From Sipunculus nudus (taxonomy: Eukaryota > Annelida > Sipuncula > Golfingiida > Sipunculidae): a DNA stretch of 64,000 nt. Shown here in pieces: positions 1-11,909 of the stretch; positions within the stretch are counted from its first letter, which is position 1, and every line of letters starts with the position of its first letter. The notes beneath the pieces are model-generated. The model was not told the DNA's origin. It saw only the letters and a list, made by a program, of their open reading frames with translations, and did no database searches. The stretch is taken from contig CM049313.1 in the NCBI GenBank assembly GCA_026874595.1, positions 68,318,659-68,382,658 on the forward strand. Reading direction: 5' to 3'. Made by a program: the position numbers and the translations under genes.

Positions 1-640
1 AGATTTCTGCAAGCAGGTTGGTCAGTTGCGTATGTGTTTGTTTATGCCCACTCTACTGGCCACAATTTTGTAGTAATCGATCTGAAACTAACACGGTTGA
101 TTGAATACAAAAGTCCTGGAAGCTATTGTTTTGGTCAATATAGACAAAAGGTCAAGGTCAAGGTCACCGGAAAACCTCCAAATTTTATTTTCCACAAAAC
201 TTCCTCAAAAACACTCCTATCCACATAAACCATAGCTTATTATCTACCTCTGACATGAGATGGATATTCAACTGTTATTTCAGATGTGTCAGTGTGTCAG
301 TATGTCCGTTTGTTTGTTAGTTCGCATCCCTGCTTGTTATTTCGTCTGACATACGGTATTCCACAGGCCAGAATTTTTAGCAATCCCTCTGAATCTTATA
401 CTGTTGATAGAACTCCTAAGGTTCCAGAAGTCTGGTGTCTTTTTATGTCAATAGGTCAAAGGTCAAGAACCAGATCATCAACAAACTCTACAATCATTTT
501 TTCTTTATATCTGCGTCAAAATTTTTCGTAGCACGACTGTAGATCATTCTGCTTGACATTCCATGGTCTATCTTCTGATGTGTAGCTGCTTCAATCTGCT
601 TTTACTATAGTCACGCATTTTTTTTAAAAATTCATGATAT
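1..640 (+). repeat. Family A dispersed repeat, cut by the window edge
   Basis: The window opens inside the 3' arm of the family A head hairpin (ATTTCTGCAAGC, followed by the GTTGGTCAGTTGCG motif). It then follows the same order of blocks as the copy at 44383-47733: a GTCTGTTTGT-type stretch, a 'ggccacaattttg' block, 'ggtcaaggtcaaggtca', and a 'cttctgatgtgtagct' block. Short open frames at 34-228 and 286-531 are chance frames in this repeat. The right edge near 640 is approximate. Confidence 0.7.
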
Positions 641-750
641 TCCAAGAATAATTGAATAATTTCTGATCCCTAAGTGAATATAAGTCAGGTTATTCTAAAG
701 CTTTTAAAATAAAACTGACGGATATAAAATGTCATTATATTTCTTTGCAG

Positions 751-777
751 CTCTGGCATCCGGGATACTCTCTGCAT
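751..777 (+). CDS. Gene 1 exon: 27-nt exon encoding the end of a signal peptide
   Basis: The acceptor is TTCTTTGCAG and the donor GTGAGT. In the phase needed by the next exon the 27 nt read LASGILSA plus a split Ser. These are small and hydrophobic residues, as at a signal-peptide cleavage region. Length and phase are symmetric (1-1), like every other internal exon of the gene. The exon is short, so this call rests on phase agreement and residue character. Confidence 0.5.
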
Positions 778-3700
778 GTGAGTTGATGTATTTGTATTTC
801 GTTAATAAATATATATATATATATATACATATATATATTAAATACTTATTTATCACAATATTTTAAAGGAACAACATGTTAATAGTGAGGCCGTATCCCT
901 GGCATAACCCCTAATTAACAATAAATCCTCATGTTGTGAAATTCATATGTTATATGTTTTATATGTATTTATGTAATTTGTATATGATATTCTATATTTT
1001 TTTATAAAATTAATAAATGAAAAAGGTCCAGGATGATTAGCATTATGATATGTAATGGGTTACCTATATTAAACGCTTTATTATGTTGGGAATGCCGCTC
1101 ATAATTATAAACGCCATCTAGGGAATAAGGATAAAACAAAGAAGTGTGTTATGAATATATTCCATATAAACAATTAACGATGACTTGAACATATATCGGG
1201 TCGGTGCCGTATTAATTATTTAATATTACCTGTAATATATCCCATTTAAATCAGTATATAAGTATTTTCCATGATTAAATTAGCTTTTTAATGTGTTTCA
1301 CTAAATGAAATCAAGGTGGCGCTAAACGCAAATGCGTATTTTTAAATTACAGTGAAACCTGTCTTAAAGAACACCCACACTAGTTATACATGACCTGTGA
1401 ATAAGAACATCTGTGAATAAGACCGCTTTTGTCCAGTCCCGAGAGTGTTCTTTTTAAGCAGGTTTCACTGTATAATATTCTTATCATAAAATAAACTTTA
1501 CTTTTATCAGCTGTGCTTCGGTTGCTGCCCGTGCGCCACGGGCTTGAAATCTACAAGGGAGAGTTCCCTATCTATCTCCCTCGGACTAATTACAATCAGT
1601 ATCTGCTTGGAATGTCCATAGATGGTAAGTCATTGTACAGGAGGTATGGAATGATGTTAATGTTAGTTATCAGTCTTGGATCGATGATTACATGTCCCCG
1701 TTTACCTATTACTAGTTCATCTGACTTGCTGCAAGATGTTCAAGTTGAATGAGTTTGTTATTTTGGTGCCCCCCCCCCACCCCAAACAGGTTAAAAACAC
1801 ATGAATATGAACAAAACAAACAACCTGTGTGCAGTAGAATTAGTGTATTCTTGCCTATTTTCATAATTGGTTCAAGGGATTATCTTTAGTTAGTAGAATA
1901 AAGATATCAGAAATCTGAATAAACCCCTTTAATGGTTTCTGTTTCACTTGTATGAAGCGCTCAACCATGAAATTTAGGAGACGAATTGTCTCTACCGATG
2001 ATTAAATAATGTGCTAACACGTTTGACCTTAAGTTTTTAATATCTATGGTCAGGCCTGTATGATTATAATTATTATTATAGTTATAAATATAAATATTAT
2101 TAGTAGAGTAAAGTAGAATAGTAGTACAATTTCTGTCATGTCTTTAATAGCCAAAAATTCGTTTTGATGTTGATTAAAGATATTGATCTTGATTAAGCCA
2201 TTTATACTAAAATACAGTTCCCGGCATATATTACGGGAGAGACTCAAGTAGTGGATTGGCTATGAATTTTAGGCGATTTGTTCCTGAAAACAACATATAT
2301 TGCTGAAGAGCCGTATACATCAGGTGTGTTGGCCCCAGCAAAGGCTTTGGAACCGAGAACGTCTGTCGGCAATGTACAGTTCTACCATCCAATATGCCCT
2401 GAAGGTAAGCACAGCAGGCCATCGCTATAGCTGGCACCAGTCAGGGCAGGGTCAAGTACTTAATTAAGATCCCGAAGACACCTTTATTTATGTATTAATC
2501 ATATTATGACTATGCAGAACATGTAACTTCGGTGCGTTTTCACACAAAAAAATCAGCAAAGTTCATCCCAATGGATATATGTCTCCGCCAACGGAGCACA
2601 CGTTTAAAAAAAAAAAAAGCTGTGCGAACACATGGACACACTCAAAGGTGCTCGGCCTTCGAGCGCGACCTGATCAGGTCCGGGCTACACTGATGAGGCG
2701 GGACCTTGTGTGCGTTAATTTATTTTTTCCATATTCCCAGGTTCATTCGTGCATAAGTAAACGTACTTTTGTGAATATTCATTGATGACACTACTGAATC
2801 TGGAGAAGATGCTCGTTTCTTTCTTGGCCTATTCCCAAAATGCTTTGTAAATTTCATGAGATTCCGTTCATGAATGCGCGAGTTATATTGTAAATACACA
2901 CATAAAAATGAACAGGAATGAACACACACACACACGAACGGGGATGAACGCATACCAAAAAAAAATATATTTTATGTCATCATTGGTTGTACAACCCAGC
3001 TAAAATTTCTCCGAAAGTCCAAACTTAGCCTTAGGACCCTGTGACTCACCTAAACTCTTGTGGTTTACACGAACTGTCTACGTTCGACACTGGATCCGGC
3101 ATGATATTGCTACTTAACTGCCACTATAAATAACCATATCACCAGACACAGGCTACGAATGTACAAATAAAAAAAATTACCACAGATAATCTATGAGAAG
3201 CTTACATAATATCTACGATAATAAGACATCAAGAAGAGGATTACTCCGAAATTGCTACGAGTTTTGACGACTGTGGACGAAAACTGGCCTTTGAACCTGG
3301 AACGACATGTGTCATTAAAGTATGAATCCCCCGCCCCCTACCTTTGCAACATTCGTGCCTTGACTACCTTGCTGATTGGTAAAAATCTCGGCCCTCTCCG
3401 CTAGCGAATCGGGTTCGATTCCTGGCGTGGCTGTGAGAGGGGGTTGTGGTGGCCAGTTCAAGGCTGGTAATTTTCTCCGGGTCCTCCGGTTTCCTCCACC
3501 TTACCTTCTACCAAGCGCTAACAACTGAGCCATGGTAAGTTAAAATAACTAGTTGTACAACCCATGTAAAATTTAAAGTTTTTTTAACCTGGACAGAGAC
3601 AGCTTGCAGCTTCTACTTTAGTAGCGCTTGCGACAGCGAGCTCCAAACAATGTGTTTAATGTTCACCAACTTATATACACATGGCCATTTGAAACTTCAG

Positions 3701-6700
3701 AATGGTAAAGGTTTTGCGACAATATCATGATTTACCGGAAATATGGATGGTGCTTATTAAAATCCCATGGGCTGCATGACTGCTAGATTTATTGTCGAGC
3801 CCTACACGGACCCCCGCCAAAATCTCATAATCTAACTTTTCCGTGTTGACCTGGCTCAGTCGATGCAGTGGTTAAAACATAAATCTCCCACTTTCAGAGC
3901 CATCAAACTCGATCACTCTTGCTGTATCGCAACGCTTAGAACAGGTACTACCGCCTCGTGGCAAATTATATAACTAAATTACGGCTCTCTTGTCGACATT
4001 TTGATAAGAGCTGGCACTGAGTTACGTTTGTCGGTACATGGAATCACGTTTTATTTCAGGCACTTAAGTAGCAAACGTAAATACTTAAGCTCAGGCAGAG
4101 CTATTTCCCTTGTTGTAGATAGCCTCTCCAGTAAAAAGTGTACACCTAATACCAGTGAATAGGCCGTTTAGGTGGACAAAGAATTCACCCTTTGTTCCAA
4201 TGGAATGACATATTTTGAATTAACAAAAAAAATATTAGGTTTAATTTCCTTTTACATTGTTTCTTGGTTATTATCCTTTCCTATCAAATTTCATCAACAT
4301 AACATGTTGAGTTAAGTTGGTACACATAAAAACAAAACAACTGGACGTGACAAAGGGTAAAATGTAATATCTACTTAACCGGTAAAAGTTACTACATACA
4401 GACCCCCTGCCATATAACTGAATCCGCTATGACGATAAGCTGATCATTGGAATCAAATATCTTTTCCTCGCGGAAAGAGTCGGTGCAAACTTAAACCAAA
4501 TTTCGCTCTTACGATTACTACCGAACATCACGGCGAATTCTGCCGAATCATCCCGAATGCCATATCAGGAAGGGGTGGGATTCCTATCCGTTAAACTGGA
4601 AACTCTGCTTCGTTAAGCTGTTTATTTTTTTTCTATGAATCTATTGTTAGCATTTTTCATAGGATACGATAAGACAGTCGGTCGCAGGGTTTATATTTTA
4701 ACGTGCGGTTCATCCCTATTAATGCAGTTTAAATGTAAATCTGCAGTTGTATTCTTGACTTGTGGAGTCTGTTCCCGTCACAGACTAAAAACTCACTTTT
4801 TATATCCATGAGTAAATCTTTGAATTTCTTAGATTACTCATTATGAGGCCATACATCAGTATAAAAACTGTTATATTTCTGTAATAATAATGAATGTTTT
4901 GTCATATTTGCATTAAGAATCCCTTAATTATAATCACAATTATCATAAAGATATATTCACCTGCGTCATAGTATGCCACTAAGTTTGTGCAGTTCTAAAA
5001 TATCCTCAAAATATACTTAGGGCAGTCTCAAGTATTCACCGTTACATATCGACACGTATATCTTAACAATGTATTAATCCATGCATGCATGCATGCATTT
5101 AACAGGTTTCAAATCCGTCGGTGACGTTGCAATGACGGATGAAATGGAGAAAGAGGGCTCAAACCGAGTGCGCACGCACTTCCGTTGCATCAGGCACGAT
5201 TTAGTGCAGAAGTGCACCACAGATTCCAATATGGCGGCCAAGGCTGATGGCGGAACCCTGTGGACAATTATCCCATCCCAGTATTCTACTCAGTACAGCG
5301 GGACTTACTTCCTAGCGTCCAGTAGTTCAGCTAGGCCATCAGACGATGATGCATACTGCATCAGTATCGGACACTCCCACCGAGCACTGCTCTCTCTGTA
5401 CGGTAGGTTTTTTTAAATATACAGATTTAGGGTCAGTGCACATTGCAGAATTAAAAAAAATAAATATTGTTTATGAAATGAGATATCAGTGAAAGCTTTC
5501 AATCAAATTCCATAGTGATGCGTTTAGGAAGCTTCAGAAAGGATAGTTACAATTATTTACGTAGACGGGCAGAAACTTCTTACACTTTCTTAGTATTTGG
5601 AAAAACTTATTAATACGCCGACACATAATATACTACCTGTCTTCGAGCTTCAACCTTAAAAAACTAAAAAAGGAAGAAACTTTCTTATACTTTGCTAGAG
5701 CAGACACAGAGCAGGTGTTCCTGTCGCTTCTCTGTGTTTGAAAATAAGCTGAACAAATATTTGCATTTATCGTAAATTCACACGTGTTCATGTTTAATAC
5801 TGATTGTGAAAGAAAGCTGAAGAGGTTAATCCGAAAGGTCACCTGCAGTATCCTTTCTATAAAACAGTTATTTAGAGACACATTACTTCATATTCAAAAG
5901 ATTTCTGAAATAATACCTGATGAATCGCCTTAATTTAAATATATATATATTGTAAAGACAGGTGGCAACGCCTACCGTTTTTTTATTTACCTTATACATA
6001 TACACTGATAAATAACAGTTATGTTCACGTTTTCACACGATCGCCAATATTTGTGATAATTGTCCTTAGATGGATATATAGACGGATAAATAGCATATAA
6101 GTTTAGATAGATCGATTGTTAGATTTATATATGGGTTGATTGATATAGAGATGTATTTCATGTTGGGTTTATTGTCTTTCAGCGATAACTGTACGCTTAC
6201 AGATATCTTGTACGATTTCTGTCCAAGATCTGTCCAAATTTTGAAAAACTGTTAATCGTTAAGCAGTAACATAATATATTGCCAATCCTTCAGCTAAAAC
6301 TTAAAAAAAAAGAACAAAAGAACCTTGGTAAAGCTTATCCCCTTTAGTGTATTAATCAAAGAATCTAAGGCATACTGAGGCAAGGTTACTAAGTTAATTG
6401 CCCAGTGTCAAAGGGCGAACCTTATGGCTGGGCAGCAGCCCATCCTGACTCAAGGCCCGCCATAAGACAAGTGAAGGACATATATTATAACCCCACCTGT
6501 ATCATTGGTTGATCCGATGGGCCGCTTATCGTGTGTCTGGAGCGGGTGGATGGTTAACTCCATGTAATGACATTGGGGTGGTAGGTAGCTTTGTTGTCTT
6601 ACATCTAACCTTATTTTATTTTACAGAGCCATTTGACCCATCTGCGATGCCGAACGGTCAGTATATGTTATATATAAATAATCTATACAAACAGCATTAT

Positions 6701-9700
6701 ATTTTTAGAAAATTAATGAATCAACAAGCAAAGCCCACATTCTTTCGATGCAGTTAATTTAGATGAGGATTTTGGGTATTTTGCTCGCAATAGCATTCAC
6801 TTAATCTTAAAAAAATCATGCAGTGTCAATTCATTTGGTCTATTACGATGAGCGCGGTGAACTGTTTTGATAACTATTCTTACAGGCCTCTAATAATTAA
6901 TGGGGAACATTAAATGTTAGATTCTCAAATGAATGTTAGATTCTCAAGTGAAATAAGATACGGATCAGTTATTTATCTAATTATCAAAGAATGTATTATA
7001 CTTAAAATAAACGATGATAAACACTGAACGTTTGTTCCCTTTTGTATAAACATCTTTTTTACCTTGGACGGCCTGATCTTTGATGCCTTTTTTTCTGGAC
7101 ATTTCTAAAAACACTGTTGATAATTATTATGTTGATTAATTCATCATTTTCTCCCTTATTGATAAATATAATGTTGATTAATTCATTATTTTCTCCTTTA
7201 TTGAAGTTCCCTATTTGATAACTGAGGCTTCCGGAACAACATTGGTGTACAAGCGGAGCCATTTGTCGATATTCCGTCCAAAGCTGCGGCCTGGCGAGTA
7301 CATGATAGGAATGGTAGCCATGGAGGGCAGCCATGACACTTACACCGGAAGTGAACCTGTTTGGGTGGCCACGGAGCAGCACCTTCCGAACATTATGCGG
7401 CCCGTGACCGAATTCTATCGACTGTACACTGGCCAAGGGCTGACCTCTTTCAATCCTGTGTGCACCGATGGTAAGTTTTCACTAATCCGCATAAGGCTAC
7501 TTTTTTTCTTCACTAAAGTTCGACCTACCTGCGCATTAACCAAACAATGCTCCCGCACGTGGAAATTTCAACTCGGACCTCTTTCAGCTGAGGAATGAAA
7601 GAAGGGACTTTTTGTCTCAAATCAAAATCAGATTTTGTCACAATCCAAAATAAAAGTCTATATATTGCACCTAAGCATGCTAACCAGATGTAAACCTGTT
7701 TCCTTAAAACTTTCATCATAAAAAAAATTCATATGAATTAAATTTTTCTGGAAAATATACAACATACCGGTACTCTTTTTGGCCTTTATCTTTTTCTCTC
7801 CTAACATGTACATTTACCCCATGGTGTATTTAGAAGCCTAGTGCTTTATCGAAAATGATTTAAACATGATCCCTAAACAGCAGAGCCGCTGGTGGTTGGC
7901 ACTTGAGGGTAGGATTCGGGGCAGATTGGCCAAAGTATTTTTTCTTGACAGAAAGTTGGCGTCATGCTCCGCCTTGCATGGACCTTTCAAAGAGAAAGAG
8001 CATAAACTGAATCTTGACAACACTTTGGGATCGCTTGTTTCATTAAGGAAAACCACGTGTTGTATCAACATAAAGCAAACCTTAAATTAAAATAGGTGAT
8101 ACCATTCTTTGAACATGCTGATTTTTTTGTAGATGTGAGTTCAAGTGACTGTTAGAGAATGAAAGGCCAGAAAGTTAAAGTTAGAAAATAGAGTAATCTA
8201 TGGAAAAGGTATATATTCATTTGCTTAGGTGATGAATAATTACATAGCCAAATAAAAAAGACCTGAAAAACACAGGACACTATCACGCACATTATTGCAT
8301 AACGCCTGGTACCCAACTTCCAGATTTTACATGAAAACGTTACATGAAAATGTTCTCTCAGAATAACTTTCTTTAGCATGCATGCTTGCTTTAGTATGTA
8401 AACTACGTTTACCGAGCACACTATATAGTGTAGTCCTTTTTTTCATTTTGTATTATGTAATGTTTGCTGTTACAGGTGTCTCTTTTATTGTGCGCTGTGT
8501 ACATTCTTATTCGTGTTGGGCTCAAGCCCTGGGCGTTGCTATGCTACAGCGCTCGGTTTAATCCATACTGGTTGAACTCTCGCGGATTGTAAGCGATCGC
8601 TGTCGTGCTAGTCTGGATTGTTCAAGTGTTCATGTGCACGTGTATTGTTCTTTCGATTGTTCGTGAAATAGAAGTTTCTTGAATTTTCGGATGAAAAGTT
8701 ATCAAAAGGGGCTGTGATTTAGAGCCGGGGGGAAGGAGAGAGAAATGTTACAGCGAACACAGAAGATTGTTAGTCAGTTTACGGACCTTTCCGATAACTG
8801 CAGCAGTTATAGATTTTTTTTTAAAATTTGTTGAAATTATAGAAATTTGTAACGGATTTTTATATAGTCTTCAGTTTGCCTTAAGGATCACTGCTAGGAT
8901 TTCACTTTTGGATTACAGCAGATTGATTTTGTGATTGAATTGTACAATTATTTTTATTCTTCATAACCAAATTTATGCTCGTCACGACTACGTGATCTGT
9001 TGATATAAGGTTCCGTAACATTTGCAATATTCTCTCATCTGATTAACAGAATATATTCTGTATACGCAGGGTATATTCAGGGTGAAATTAAGAATTGAGC
9101 TAATTGTGTGTTCTTTATTCTAAGTGTACATCGTTTCATTATATAACTTAAAACTTAAGTCAGTACTCTGTCATAGTTCCATTTATCATTATTTTAAAAT
9201 ATAAATATCATTGAAAAATAATTAATGCAGATATAAAGTAATTTATCGACTTATTTAGGAAACATACCAGATTAACAAACACAGATCAAAGCCAATTACA
9301 TGATGTATAGGTCTATACCTGACGATACGAGTGATCGGCAAAATTTAATTCTTCACTAATGGGTATAACAATGTAAGTTTAACCTGTGACTCGAACAAAA
9401 CGTTACATTTTGAACTGCAAAATTCAAGACAAATGACCAAAAAAAATAAAGGTATGGTTCTGAGGCATTTTTGTTCAGAAACCAGTGCGGGCGGGCATGC
9501 GGGCGGCGGGCGTTTTTTTTTATAATAACTTTTTTTGTAGGTTTCAATAAAAATGTCTTATGATCAGGGAAAAACATGATATTACCATGTTTTTAGCTCA
9601 GCTGACTGAAAGTCAACTGAGCTATAGCGATCACCCTTTGTCCGTCGTCCATCTGTCCGTCCGTTAACCAGGCACAAATCGTTATCACTAGACCTGGAAT

Positions 9701-10460
9701 CTTCTCACTTGACATCTTTGGAGGTCCATAAAAAATCTTTTTGTAAAGCTGTTAAATACGGTGGCTCGTATAGGACATGCACAAAATTATTTTTTATCTC
9801 GTTCCCACGCGATAGTATCTCGTTCCCACGCGATAATTATCTCGTTCCCACGCGATAATATCTCGTTCCCACGCGTTAGTATCTCGTTCCCACGAGATAG
9901 TATCTCGTTCCCACGCGATAATTATCTCGTTCCCACGCGATAATTATTTCGTTCCCACGCGTTAGTATCGCGTGGCCACGCGTTAGCATGCTATGCTAGC
10001 GCTAGCTTAAGCCCTCATTTGGACAAGAATGTCTGTGGTCTGTTTTATATCGAGCGTCTATGTAGCTTAAATTGTTTGTATGTATTTCATTGCATGTGCG
10101 TTTGCGCGGAATGCTTTGAGGTAAATTTCAGCAGTTTTCATTGCGCTGATTCAACATTTCATTGCGCTGGTTCAAATAGCCCATTTTTATTTGTTCAAGG
10201 AAAACTGTATTGAGTTTGTTTTACGGTAAGGGTTATATAAACCCTTCTGTACCAAACATATGAATTAAATTAAAACACTTGTTTGTATTTTACCTTCTAA
10301 GAAAATCAAAGTCAATTATGTAATCATAGGCGGCGAAAGCGGCGGGGGCCCGCGGGGGCCGAGCCCCCCCCCCCCCCCCAACATATTGATGGGTATAGAA
10401 ACATCCACTCTATTATAATTGGGTATTTGCACTCTCACATTTGTATAAATATATATATAT

Positions 10461-10554
<94 letters not shown>

Positions 10555-11392
10555 ACGCCTGTATTACGGTCACCATCGGGATGAAAGTGGCCTTAATACA
10601 GGAGTGGCCGTTATGCAGGACTTGACCAGGATAGGGGGGGGGGGGGGGGTTAAAATGTAACACAAACGGTTGTATATCAATAATATTAGTACAAATGTTG
10701 AGAAGCTCTTTGTATCCATCAAAGCATACTAATAGAACGGAAGTATCAGCAGAAATATGTGAGCATTCACAGAATACACTCTTAACATCTGATTAAAGAT
10801 GGTTCATGGAGGAGTAAATTGTGCGATGTTTGCCGCACTGTTTTCGTTTGATGTACGTGTTCACAAGGACATTAAAGAAAATTTAAAGATCCACAGTTTG
10901 CCACCGGGACCTGCTAGTTGTCATTCGTTAATTAAATGACAAACACCCTGATTAAGATCAGGCTGATTCACAAACATATACGCAGGTGGGAACACATGCC
11001 TTATGATTGTGCATACTAATGAGGCTGAGTGGGGTAGTACGATGCTGGCTATGTGTCAAACAACTCAGTCACGGTCGAGTGGTTACCTTTATCCAGGCGC
11101 TCATTAACAGACAGGAATATGTGAGAGTGGACACTTGTGTAATGATATTGAGGTCAGAAGTGGCCGCTCGATTTGTTTAGCCCATGTCACGGAGTCACTG
11201 CCCCTTACCGTAATTTAGGCTTTTCCCGGCCCGCGGGACCGAGAAACCTGGACGTAATACGGAACAGAGGAGTGACCTTAATTGACAACAAAATGATTAT
11301 GAAATAAAATGGGCGAAAATTCGAAACCGGAAAATCTGACCGTTATAGAGGTATTGACCGTTATTGAGGCGTGGCCGTAAGCAGGCGTTTTA

Positions 11393-11436
<44 letters not shown>

Positions 11437-11870
11437 TCTTCTGCTTAGGCGCTTCGCGCCCTCTGTACTTGGAGTACCATATATACAGGGCTGCAGACTC
11501 CGGGATTTGAGGTGAAAAAAAATACTGCGAAGTTGATATTCTGCATGTGTGAAAATGAATCCATTGCCAGACAAATAACAAATAATCTCCCACCAAAAGG
11601 AGATACTGTTTTACTAAATAAGCATTGACCAATAAAATGCATCAGAATGCAGTAATATCCATACAGTTTTTCAACATTTTTCAAACCTTGGGAGGGTGAG
11701 ACCCCCTCCCACACCCTCCCCCGTCGGGGATTACCCCCATCGGCCCTTATTTATAAATATATATATATACATATAAATAAATAATACTATATATATAATA
11801 TATAAATATGTTGATTTAATATATATAATATATATAATATATATACTAATATATATGTACTAATATATAT

Positions 11871-11909
<39 letters not shown>

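Noticed and set aside
3845-3930. Box-A-like 'tggctcagtcgatgcagtgg'
   Set aside because: No convincing box B or cloverleaf follows. Possibly a decayed SINE head, not listed as a tRNA.
9761-9943. Open frame with repeated SFPRD-type peptide
   Set aside because: It is a translation of the 21-22 bp minisatellite, whose unit length keeps frames open. There is no start context or homology.
10316-10663. Minus-strand frame rich in Tyr-Ile and Ser-Leu
   Set aside because: It is generated by the (TA)n-(GA)n microsatellite. Similar frames at 11787-12072 and 15186-15368 have the same cause.
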